DNA of 20,468 bases from Acinetobacter sp. (GTDB lineage Bacteria > Pseudomonadota > Gammaproteobacteria > Pseudomonadales > Moraxellaceae), in contig JAUNHS010000017.1 in NCBI GenBank assembly GCA_030523805.1, positions 2,094-22,561 of the forward strand. Direction: 5' to 3'. This document shows, one piece after another, positions 9,182-17,413 of this stretch (the stretch's first letter is position 1; each line of letters opens with the position of its first letter). Under the pieces are notes generated by a model that saw only the letters and a program-made list of their open reading frames with translations, ran no database searches and had not been told where the DNA came from. A program made the translations under genes and the position numbers.

Positions 9182-10972
9182 ATGACTTCGGTTACACAAC
9201 GCTTAGCAGCATTACGCCAAGCATTAAAAACACATGGTTTAAACGCATGGATTGTACCATCGGCAGATCCACATTTATCAGAATACTTCCCAGACCATTG
9301 GGATACACGCAGCTGGTTATCAGGTTTTACAGGTTCAGTGGGAACGTTAGTCGTTACCGAACAAAAAGCAAGTTTGTGGGTAGATAGCCGCTATTTTGAA
9401 CAAGCTACACACCAATTACAAGGCAGTGGCATTGACATGGACAAACTGGGTTTTGGTAAAACGCACATTGATTGGCTCGTAGAAAATGTCGCTGAAAATG
9501 GTACAGTCGGTGTTGCTCCTGATATGTTGTCATTGGCAGCAAAACGTGCTTTAGAAACTGCATTTACGACAAAAAATATCCGTTTGCAAGCAACGCAAGA
9601 TATTGTCAATGACTTTTGGACAGATCGCCCTGCCTTACCTAAAGCAAAGATTTATCCACATGAAGTACGTTATGTATCGGAAACAGCGGCGAGCAAATTG
9701 GCTCGTGTACGCCAAGCAATGCAAGAAAAGCACGCTGATGCTCACTTAATTTCATCTATGGACGATATTGCATGGCTGACCAATTTGCGTGGTAGCGATG
9801 TGTCTTACAATCCTGTATTCCTTGCACATTTACTCATCAGCCATGAGCAAGCAACATTATTTGTAGATGCAGAAAAATTAGCAACAGCAGAGCAAAATGC
9901 GTTGCAACAAGCAGGCATTCAAATTGCCGATTATCATCAAGTGGCAAATGCGTTGGCACACATTCAAGGCAAGTTGTTATTAGACCCAAATAAAGTGGCA
10001 ATTAGCACCTTGCAACAATTAACTGATGATGTGCAATTGGTGGAAAGTATCAACCCAAGTACGTTATTTAAATCGGTGAAATCACCACAAGATATTGCGT
10101 TTATCCGTGAAGCGATGATTGAAGATGGCGTGGCATTGTGTGGCTTTTTTGCTGAGTTGGAGCAAAAAATCGCCAATAATGACCCACTCAATGAGTTAGA
10201 TATTAGCGATATGTTAATTGCACATCGTAGCCAACGTGCAGGGTATATTTCACCAAGTTTTGGTACGATTGCAGGCTTTAATGCCAATGGTGCGTTACCA
10301 CATTATAGTGCAACGCCAGAAGCCTATAGCGAAATTCAAGGCAATGGTTTATTGCTGATTGACTCTGGTGCTCAATATCAAAGTGGTACGACGGATATTA
10401 CTCGTGTTGTTGCTATACGAGATGTCAATGCTCAGCAAAAACGTGATTTTACGTTGGTATTGAAAGCACATATTGCTTTGGCAACAACGGTGTTCCCTGA
10501 AGGCATTCTTTCTCCGATGATTGATGCGATTTGCCGTAAACCATTGTGGGAAGCACAATGCGATTATGGACATGGTACAGGACATGGCGTGGGGTATTTC
10601 ATGAATGTACATGAAGGCCCGCAAGTGATTTCGTATCATGCTATGCCAAATCCAAATCATGCGTTCAAAGCAGGTATGTTTACATCAAATGAACCGGGGT
10701 TATACCGTCCAGGTAAATGGGGAATTCGTATTGAAAACCTTGTGATTAATCAACCTGTTGCACAACCACAAGAGACAGAATTTGGTTCATTCCTATACTT
10801 TGAAACCGTAACACTTTGCCCAATTGATACCCGTTTGGTAGAGCCATCATTAATGACGGCACAAGAAATCCAATGGCTCAATGATTACCATGCCGAAGTG
10901 CGTGCGAAGTTGGAAAGTCGCACAGAAGGCGATGCAAAAGCATGGCTCATTCAAGCGACTGAAGCGATTTAA
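9182..10972 (+). CDS. Xaa-Pro aminopeptidase (aminopeptidase P family, M24)
   Basis: Cytoplasmic metallopeptidase that removes the N-terminal residue from peptides whose second residue is proline. At 596 residues it is the long, three-domain form like eukaryotic XPNPEP1, not the roughly 440-residue E. coli PepP. Two creatinase-like N-terminal domains (about 1-310) precede the M24 'pita-bread' domain and a short C-terminal M24-associated domain. All five metal ligands are visible: Asp394 (LLIDSGAQY), Asp405 (TTDITR), His468 (HGTGHGVG), Glu504 (TSNEPG) and Glu518 (IRIENL). His464 in the same glycine-rich loop is also conserved. The ATG at 9182 follows a GAAGATAGG ribosome site. It lies downstream of two peptide importers, consistent with use of imported proline-containing peptides. 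Confidence 0.95.
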   Translation: MTSVTQRLAALRQALKTHGLNAWIVPSADPHLSEYFPDHWDTRSWLSGFTGSVGTLVVTEQKASLWVDSRYFEQATHQLQGSGIDMDKLGFGKTHIDWLVENVAENGTVGVAPDMLSLAAKRALETAFTTKNIRLQATQDIVNDFWTDRPALPKAKIYPHEVRYVSETAASKLARVRQAMQEKHADAHLISSMDDIAWLTNLRGSDVSYNPVFLAHLLISHEQATLFVDAEKLATAEQNALQQAGIQIADYHQVANALAHIQGKLLLDPNKVAISTLQQLTDDVQLVESINPSTLFKSVKSPQDIAFIREAMIEDGVALCGFFAELEQKIANNDPLNELDISDMLIAHRSQRAGYISPSFGTIAGFNANGALPHYSATPEAYSEIQGNGLLLIDSGAQYQSGTTDITRVVAIRDVNAQQKRDFTLVLKAHIALATTVFPEGILSPMIDAICRKPLWEAQCDYGHGTGHGVGYFMNVHEGPQVISYHAMPNPNHAFKAGMFTSNEPGLYRPGKWGIRIENLVINQPVAQPQETEFGSFLYFETVTLCPIDTRLVEPSLMTAQEIQWLNDYHAEVRAKLESRTEGDAKAWLIQATEAI

Positions 10973-11000
10973 ACCATTAAACGCTTTCTATTCCACAAGC

Positions 11001-11035
11001 AAAACAGTAATGTACGCCGTGCATTACTGTTTTTT
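11001..11035 (+). terminator. Intrinsic terminator after the aminopeptidase gene
   Basis: A perfect 12-bp stem AAAACAGTAATG (11001-11012) and CATTACTGTTTT (11022-11033), extendable inward by three pairs, followed by T residues. Confidence 0.85.
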
Positions 11036-11081
11036 AATGGAAAAAAGTCATAAAACTTATGATGAAAATGTGGTCTAATTA

Positions 11082-11110
11082 CTGAAATTTATAAAAAAAT
11101 ACGCTACAAT
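11082..11110 (+). promoter_or_regulatory. Promoter of the ibaG-murA-hisG operon
   Basis: CTGAAA (11082-11087) and TACAAT (11105-11110) are spaced by 17 bp. The predicted leader to ibaG is about 37 nt. Confidence 0.6.
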
Positions 11111-11154
11111 AGAAGATTAATATTGAATACGCCAGCCTAAACATAGGAATTAGC

Positions 11155-12670
<1,516 letters not shown>

Positions 12671-12672
12671 TC

Positions 12673-13359
12673 ATGAGTGAAACCATTCAAACTGAACAAG
12701 ATTTAGCTGTGATGGGATCGTTTGATCATGGTTTAACTTTGGCATTGAGCAAAGGTCGGATTTTAAAAGAAACCTTACCTTTACTCGCAGAAGCCAATAT
12801 CCAATTATTAGAAGACCCTGAGAAATCAAGAAAATTGATTTTTCCGACCACGCACCCTGATGTACGTATTTTAATTTTGCGTGCATCGGACGTGCCAACT
12901 TATGTGGAAAATGGTGCAGCAGATTTTGGTGTTGCAGGTAAAGATGTGCTGATGGAACATGGTGCAGATCATGTCTATGAATTGATTGACTTAAACATTG
13001 CCAAATGTCGTTTAATGACTGCTGGCAAAGTCGGTCAGCAAAAGCCTGTGGGACGTTTACGCATTGCAACCAAATATGCCAATTTAACACGCCAATTTTA
13101 TGCAAGCCGTGGCGAACAGGTGGATGTGATTAAACTCTATGGTTCTATGGAATTAGCACCTTTAGTCGGATTGGGGCATTATATTGTAGATGTGGTGGAC
13201 ACAGGAAATACACTACGAGCCAATGGTTTAGAGCCGTTGGAAGAGATTTGTAAAGTGTCATCACGTTTGATTGTGAACAAGGCAAGTTTTAAACGCAAGC
13301 AGCATTTGCTTAAACCAATTTTGGAGCAAGTGGAAGCTGCTGTGAATCGGACGAAGTAA
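12673..13359 (+). CDS. hisG: ATP phosphoribosyltransferase, short form
   Basis: Catalyses the first step of histidine synthesis, joining ATP and PRPP. At 228 residues it is the short form, which lacks the C-terminal regulatory ACT-like domain and in known systems needs the HisZ subunit; no hisZ lies in the window. Signatures: [18 protein letters not shown] at the N terminus, [20 protein letters not shown], and the PRPP-binding stretch [21 protein letters not shown] (12662-12666) lies 6 nt before the ATG, inside the end of murA. A terminator follows directly. As I recall, hisD and hisC follow hisG in many Acinetobacter; they do not here. Confidence 0.96.
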   Translation: MSETIQTEQDLAVMGSFDHGLTLALSKGRILKETLPLLAEANIQLLEDPEKSRKLIFPTTHPDVRILILRASDVPTYVENGAADFGVAGKDVLMEHGADHVYELIDLNIAKCRLMTAGKVGQQKPVGRLRIATKYANLTRQFYASRGEQVDVIKLYGSMELAPLVGLGHYIVDVVDTGNTLRANGLEPLEEICKVSSRLIVNKASFKRKQHLLKPILEQVEAAVNRTK

Positions 13360-13363
13360 GTGT

Positions 13364-13399
13364 AAATCTCTATGTCATTGATGATATAGGGATTTTTTT
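13364..13399 (+). terminator. Intrinsic terminator after hisG, abutting the next ribosome site
   Basis: AAATCTCTATGTCA (13364-13377) pairs with TGATATAGGGATT (13382-13394) around the loop TTGA, with two wobbles, and a T-run ends at 13399. The Shine-Dalgarno sequence of the next gene starts at 13401, so no promoter fits between them. Confidence 0.8.
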
Positions 13400-13412
13400 A
13401 AAGGAGAACGTT

Positions 13413-14105
13413 ATGAAAAAACGTATTTTAGCTACAGCAATGGTTGCATTGGCAACATTATCAGCGTGTGCAACATCAGAAGCACTGCGAGATGGTGGAG
13501 CAACAACATATACTCAAACTGAAAAGCAAATTTTGATGGAAGACCATGTACTTGCTTTTGCTCGCCCAAGCACGCCTTTGGCAAATATGCCAACGGAAAG
13601 TGTGGTGATTGTAGGTGAGAAAAATAGCTATGTACTCACCAAAGGTGCAACTGAATTTGTCAGCTTAATTAACAATTTAGATGCAAAATATATTAAATTG
13701 ACAAAGGGTTTAGATTTCTACTCTGCCAATGATGGTCGCTTTTCTGGTGATTTTTCATTTAAATATCATAAACTCACAGAAGACTTTAGTAAGCAAGAAC
13801 GACAGCTATTTTTACAACATGGTGCAAGAGAATGTACAACGGCAGATGATAGAAGTTTGAATGCTCAAAGTTTCTGTTTTTCTATTCCACTACAAGGCGT
13901 GATTTATCCAGCAGCAAATAATGCAGCGAATGTTAAACGCTTGAGTAAACGTTATCCAATTACGATTCACACCAAAGTGGAAACGACCAAAGTACGCCAA
14001 GCAGAGCATAAACCTGTCATTCAAAAATTGGTGCTATTACCTTTTGCTTTAGCATTTGATGTAGCGACTTTACCATTTAAGGTATTGGAAGACATTTTTG
14101 ATTGA
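13413..14105 (+). CDS. Predicted lipoprotein of unknown function
   Basis: Protein of 230 residues with a lipoprotein signal: MKKRILATAMVALATLSAC, lipobox LSAC, lipidated Cys19. The residue after the cysteine is Ala, so outer-membrane sorting is expected. AAGGAG (13401-13406) lies 6 nt before the ATG. The mature protein has two cysteines near the middle (ECTTAD and SFCFSI) that could form a disulfide in the periplasm. It ends in a hydrophobic segment, LVLLPFALAFDVATLPFKVL, whose pattern recalls the C terminus of YceK/YidQ-type lipoproteins; that resemblance is weak. I do not recognise a specific family or function. It could be expressed only by read-through from hisG or from a promoter inside hisG. 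Confidence 0.85.
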   Translation: MKKRILATAMVALATLSACATSEALRDGGATTYTQTEKQILMEDHVLAFARPSTPLANMPTESVVIVGEKNSYVLTKGATEFVSLINNLDAKYIKLTKGLDFYSANDGRFSGDFSFKYHKLTEDFSKQERQLFLQHGARECTTADDRSLNAQSFCFSIPLQGVIYPAANNAANVKRLSKRYPITIHTKVETTKVRQAEHKPVIQKLVLLPFALAFDVATLPFKVLEDIFD

Positions 14106-14126
14106 TTTGCATTGTAGATGTTTGCA

Positions 14127-14157
14127 GGAACATGGCATCGCACATTGCCAATGTTCC
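14127..14157. repeat. Inverted repeat beside the parS-like site
   Basis: GGAACATGGCA (14127-14137) pairs with TGCC-A-ATGTTCC (14146-14157), 11 pairs with one bulged A. There is no T-run, so it is not a terminator. Its right arm overlaps the left half of the parS-like palindrome, and its left arm supplies a second GGAACA half-site. Confidence 0.55.
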
Positions 14158-14167
14158 ACATGAAACA
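14152..14167. other. parS: Candidate parS (ParB-binding) site
   Basis: TGTTCCACATGAAACA matches the canonical chromosomal parS sequence first defined in Bacillus subtilis (TGTTCCACGTGAAACA) at 15 of 16 positions; only the central G is A. parS sites nucleate ParB spreading for chromosome partition. The location, between two convergent genes, suits a protein-binding site. A single copy with a central mismatch makes this probable but unproven. Confidence 0.5.
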
Positions 14168-14168
14168 T

Positions 14169-14203
14169 AAAAAAGGCTATCGCATTTGCGTATAGCCTTT
14201 TTT
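14169..14203. terminator. Bidirectional terminator between the lipoprotein gene and rnr
   Basis: AAAAAAGGCTAT (14169-14180) pairs with ATAGCCTTTTTT (14192-14203), with extra pairing of CGCA and TGCG inside. The A-run on one side and T-run on the other give each convergent gene a terminator. Confidence 0.85.
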
Positions 14204-14225
14204 GTGGGATATGAAATAGCAACAA

Positions 14226-16592
14226 TTATTCATCTAAACCTTTTACTTTGGCATTAGATTTTTTCTTCTTGCTTTTCTTTTTATCCTTGCTTTTGTCTTT
14301 CTTTTTCTTCTTGAGCTTACCATCATCAATAATGGCTAATGACGATGGTTCACTACGAGAAATTTTGGCTTTTTTCGGTTTGCTACTTGCCTTATCTTTC
14401 GCTTTGCGTGGTGCTTTTTGGCGAAGTGGTCGCCCTGCACGAGTGAGTTGCTGAAGCAAGATAAAGTCAATTTTGCGTTCATCTAAATTGACCATAGCGA
14501 CTTTGATTTTGACTTCATCGCCCAAGCCAATGGTTTGTCCAGTATGTTGCCCCACGAGCGTTTGATATTTGCTATCAAAGACAAAATAATCATCGCCCAG
14601 CTGGCTAATGTGAATCATGCCATCTACAAAGACATCTTTGAGCGTAACAAATAAGCCAAATTCAGTCACAGCACTGACATGACCGATAAATTCATCACCC
14701 AAATATTGTTGTAAATAGTGGCATTTGAGCCATGTGCCTACACTGCGAGATGCTTCATCGGCTTGGCGTTCTGTCGCTGAAAAATGTTCACCTGCTGATG
14801 TGAGTGCTTGCCCTGAAATTGGGTAAGGCTTTTGTGCCAAATGTGCCTTAATCGCACGGTGCAACAGCAAATCAGGATAACGGCGAATAGGTGATGTGAA
14901 ATGCGTGTAATGCTCATACGCCAAGCCATAATGTCCAACATTTTCATCGCTATAACGTGCTTGCATCATAGAGCGTAGTAGCATTGCATGAATTTGTGGT
15001 GCATCTAAACGCTCTTTGGTAGCATCAATAATGGCTTGATAATCAGCTTGCGTTGGTTGCTCAGGGAACGTTAAACCTAAAGTTTTGACATAATCACGCA
15101 CTTTTTCAATGCGAGCAAATTCAGGTGCTTCGTGAATGCGATACAATACAGGCAAATCATGCTTTAAAGCATAATCAGCAGATGCCACATTGGCAAGCAA
15201 CATACATTCTTCAATCAATTTATGTGCATCGTTGCGTGTGCGTGGCAAAATATCTTGAATGCCGCCTAATTCATCAAAAGTCATATAAGTTTCAACGGTT
15301 TCAAACTCTAGGGCATGGCGTTGTTCACGCAATGCTTTTAAGGTTTGGTACAGCTGAAATAATGTATTTAATGATTTATGTACGGCTTTATTGTCTGGAA
15401 TGGCATCGCTTTGACCGTCAAAATATTGTGCCACTTGGTTATAGGTCAAACGGGCTTGAGAGTGCATAATTGCAGGGTAGAATTGATAACCTGTAACACG
15501 CCCAGCACGAGATAATGTCAAATCACACACCATACACAAACGATTGACGTGTGGATTGAGTGAGCATAAACCATTAGATAACGCTTCAGGCAACATAGGC
15601 AACACAAAATGTGGGAAATACACCGATGTGCCACGTTCTACAGCTTCTTGGTCTAATGCTGATTTTGGTCGTACATAATGGCTGACATCTGCAATCGCAA
15701 TCACCACACGATAGCCACCACCTGCACGCTTTTCGGCATACACGGCATCATCAAAATCACGAGCATCTTCACCATCAATCGTTACCAAAGGTAAGTCGGT
15801 TAAATTCACACGATCTTTAAAACGAGATGGTATCGGCTCTTTAAATGATTCGGCTTCTTTTAAGGCTTGTTTGCTAAACTCATAAGGCAAGCCAAATTCT
15901 AAAATGGTCTGCGGGATAATCAGCTGCGTATCTGCCGTATCTTGCAAACGCTGTACAATATGCCCAGTTGCCAATTCATCACGGGTTGGATAATCATCAA
16001 TTTCCACACGCAATACATCACCAACTTTGACTTGTGCATGGTGTACCAATTCATCTTCTAAAGGAATGGGTTGATGCTGATTAAGATTGCGTGGTTGTAC
16101 ATAATAGCTGCCATTGAGCTGTTCTAAACTACCAATTAATTGCTTAACACGACGTTGTGTAACTTCGGTAATTACGCCCCAAGTCCCTTTATGATCTTTA
16201 CGACTTTTAATGACTTTGACACAATCGCCATGAAATACCAAATCCAACTCACGACGTGGCAATAATAAGGTTTCATCGCCATCAATACGAGCAACCCCAG
16301 TCCCTTTGCTATGAAGGACAATGCTGGCATCAAATACAGGCTGATTGCTGACCACTTGGAATTTATAATCATCTTTTACTAGCTGACCATCACGCACCAT
16401 GGCAATTAAGCGATGATGTAAGGCATCAATTTGCTTTTGATCTTGTAGGTCAAATTTCAATACCAAATCACTATGTGATAAAGCAGTTTTTGCCTGCTCA
16501 ATGGTATTAGCAATTAAAACTCGGCTAGGAATAGGGTTGTCATAGCGTTCGGCTTCTAGCTTCGCATCTGGGTCTTTCCACTTTTTTGTCAT
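14226..16592 (-). CDS. rnr: Ribonuclease R (3'-5' exoribonuclease)
   Basis: Processive RNB-family exonuclease that degrades structured RNA and takes part in mRNA, rRNA and trans-translation quality control. The protein is 788 residues (813 in E. coli). Order of domains: N-terminal OB/cold-shock region (to about residue 250), RNB catalytic domain, S1 domain (about 632-713), basic tail. The catalytic carboxylates lie in IDGEDARDFDDAV: Asp273, Asp279, Asp281 and Asp282, aligning with the E. coli set at 272-281. The S1 domain reads GHVSAVTEFGLFVTL onward. The last 75 residues are very rich in lysine (for example KLKKKKKDKSKDKKKSKKKK), as expected of the RNA-unwinding tail of RNase R, then end in GLDE. 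AGG lies about 8 nt before the ATG. It diverges from the tRNA cluster. Confidence 0.97.
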   Translation of the reverse strand: MTKKWKDPDAKLEAERYDNPIPSRVLIANTIEQAKTALSHSDLVLKFDLQDQKQIDALHHRLIAMVRDGQLVKDDYKFQVVSNQPVFDASIVLHSKGTGVARIDGDETLLLPRRELDLVFHGDCVKVIKSRKDHKGTWGVITEVTQRRVKQLIGSLEQLNGSYYVQPRNLNQHQPIPLEDELVHHAQVKVGDVLRVEIDDYPTRDELATGHIVQRLQDTADTQLIIPQTILEFGLPYEFSKQALKEAESFKEPIPSRFKDRVNLTDLPLVTIDGEDARDFDDAVYAEKRAGGGYRVVIAIADVSHYVRPKSALDQEAVERGTSVYFPHFVLPMLPEALSNGLCSLNPHVNRLCMVCDLTLSRAGRVTGYQFYPAIMHSQARLTYNQVAQYFDGQSDAIPDNKAVHKSLNTLFQLYQTLKALREQRHALEFETVETYMTFDELGGIQDILPRTRNDAHKLIEECMLLANVASADYALKHDLPVLYRIHEAPEFARIEKVRDYVKTLGLTFPEQPTQADYQAIIDATKERLDAPQIHAMLLRSMMQARYSDENVGHYGLAYEHYTHFTSPIRRYPDLLLHRAIKAHLAQKPYPISGQALTSAGEHFSATERQADEASRSVGTWLKCHYLQQYLGDEFIGHVSAVTEFGLFVTLKDVFVDGMIHISQLGDDYFVFDSKYQTLVGQHTGQTIGLGDEVKIKVAMVNLDERKIDFILLQQLTRAGRPLRQKAPRKAKDKASSKPKKAKISRSEPSSLAIIDDGKLKKKKKDKSKDKKKSKKKKSNAKVKGLDE

Positions 16593-16655
16593 CTTTATAC
16601 CTATATCATATAACTATTTACTAAAAGAACGGTCTTACTTTTAAATACAGCTACA

Positions 16656-16715
16656 GCATAAACGATTTATGCACAAACTGCACGAGAAAAGCACAGCAAT
16701 AAAAATTTATCGCAC
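16656..16715. repeat. Palindrome and phased GCAC repeats between rnr and tRNA-Ser
   Basis: A perfect palindrome GCATAAA-CGA-TTTATGC spans 16656-16672. GCAC tetramers begin at 16671, 16680, 16691 and 16712, spaced 9, 11 and 21 bases apart, close to one or two helical turns. TTATGCACA at 16667-16675 fits the relaxed DnaA-box pattern TTATNCACA. It lies within the roughly 245-bp gap upstream of rnr and may be its regulatory region; function unknown. Confidence 0.4.
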
Positions 16716-16795
16716 AAAAAACAACCGTTTAAATTCTACCATATCGCAAAGATAATCAAAAAATAAACAGTTAGCATAAAAAAATAAAAAAATAC

Positions 16796-16824
16796 TTGCC
16801 GAAAGACGATTAAATCGTTAATAT
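16796..16824 (+). promoter_or_regulatory. Promoter of the tRNA cluster
   Basis: TTGCCG (16796-16801) and TAATAT (16819-16824) with 17-bp spacing predict a start about 7 nt before tRNA-Ser. The spacer contains a palindrome, ACGATT-A-AATCGT (16807-16819). Confidence 0.65.
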
Positions 16825-16837
16825 AGCAATCCATTAC

Positions 16838-16929
16838 GGTGAGATGGGTGAGTGGCTGAAACCACCTCCCTGCTAAGGAGGCATATCCAATTACGGGTAT
16901 CGAGGGTTCGAATCCCTCTCTCACCGCCA
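16838..16929 (+). tRNA. tRNA-Ser (anticodon GCU)
   Basis: Acceptor stem GGTGAGA (16838-16844) pairs with TCTCACC (16919-16925), followed by G and an encoded CCA. The anticodon arm is CCTCC-CTGCTAA-GGAGG with anticodon GCT, reading AGC and AGU serine codons. The long variable arm typical of class II tRNAs is present, and the T arm is GAGGG-TTCGAAT-CCCTC. It is followed 11 bp later by tRNA-Arg, probably on the same transcript. Confidence 0.97.
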
Positions 16930-16940
16930 TTTTAAATGAT

Positions 16941-17017
16941 GCGCTCATAGCTCAGCTGGATAGAGCACTTGGCTACGAACTAAGGGGTCGGGAGTTCGAA
17001 TCTCTCTGAGCGCACCA
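16941..17017 (+). tRNA. tRNA-Arg (anticodon ACG), copy 1
   Basis: 77 nt with acceptor stem GCGCTCA and TGAGCGC, encoded CCA, and anticodon loop CTACGAA. ACG is normally deaminated to ICG and reads CGU, CGC and CGA. It lacks an obvious promoter of its own, so it is probably processed from the tRNA-Ser transcript. Confidence 0.97.
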
Positions 17018-17070
17018 ATTCTTATGGTGTGAATGATTTATTCATAAAATAAGAATAAAATTGTTTAAAA

Positions 17071-17107
17071 CTGGCATTTGCACAAAATGTAATGTATAAT
17101 GTGCAAA
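17071..17107 (+). promoter_or_regulatory. Promoter of the second tRNA-Arg, with a dyad around the -10 box
   Basis: A perfect -10 box TATAAT (17095-17100) with CTGGCA (17071-17076) at 18 bp. Perfect inverted arms TTTGCACA (17077-17084) and TGTGCAAA (17100-17107), 15 bp apart, bracket the -10 box. This could be an operator or simply AT-rich coincidence. Confidence 0.5.
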
Positions 17108-17119
17108 CTTTGATGATAT

Positions 17120-17196
17120 GCGCTCATAGCTCAGCTGGATAGAGCACTTGGCTACGAACTAAGGGGTCGGGAGTTCGAATCTCTCTGAGCGCACCA
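17120..17196 (+). tRNA. tRNA-Arg (anticodon ACG), copy 2
   Basis: Identical over all 77 nt to the copy at 16941-17017, including the encoded CCA. The flanks diverge apart from a few bases, so only the tRNA itself is duplicated. It has its own probable promoter and is followed by the cluster terminator. Confidence 0.97.
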
Positions 17197-17213
17197 ATCA
17201 TTAAAATAGAATG

Positions 17214-17237
17214 AATCGCCATTAGGCGATTTTTTTG
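17214..17237 (+). terminator. Terminator of the tRNA cluster
   Basis: AATCGCC (17214-17220), loop ATTA, GGCGATT (17225-17231), then a run of T. Confidence 0.85.
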
Positions 17238-17344
17238 TGCCTGTAAAAATGATGGGATTGTTTTATTTAAATATAAACCATTGAAAATAAAGGATAAAAT
17301 TAAAAGGTTTGAATAGTGAGTATTGTATTAAATGGTCAATTATA

Positions 17345-17374
17345 TTGCACATACACGATAAATCATGCTAGGAT
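17345..17374 (+). promoter_or_regulatory. Possible promoter of the surface lipoprotein gene
   Basis: TTGCAC (17345-17350) and TAGGAT (17369-17374) are 18 bp apart, which would give a leader of about 33 nt. The rest of the 217-bp gap after the tRNAs shows nothing further. Confidence 0.4.
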
Positions 17375-17413
17375 AATAAACGATGCTATTGATAACCTTT
17401 AAGAGAGTTTAGT

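Noticed and set aside
9652..9660. Perfect DnaA box TTATCCACA
   Set aside because: Single copy inside the aminopeptidase coding sequence; one such 9-mer in a 20-kb window is not surprising and there is no cluster or AT-rich unwinding region.
10881..11078. Open frame extending past the end of the aminopeptidase gene
   Set aside because: It mostly overlaps the aminopeptidase in another frame and then crosses the terminator; no ribosome site.
15125..15469. 114-codon frame opposite rnr
   Set aside because: Lies wholly inside the RNB catalytic domain coding region in antisense, with no recognisable protein features.
16736..16948. 70-codon open frame on the minus strand
   Set aside because: It runs across the whole tRNA-Ser gene and has no ribosome site.
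16941..17196. tRNA-Arg pair as attachment-site duplication from an integrated element
   Set aside because: Only 102 bp lie between the copies, there is no integrase or cargo, and tandem tRNA-Arg(ACG) copies are common in related bacteria.
17371..17396. Fur-box-like GATAAT...ATTGATAA upstream of the surface lipoprotein gene
   Set aside because: Only about 10 of 19 positions fit the Fur consensus, no better than expected in AT-rich DNA, although iron control would make sense for this gene.
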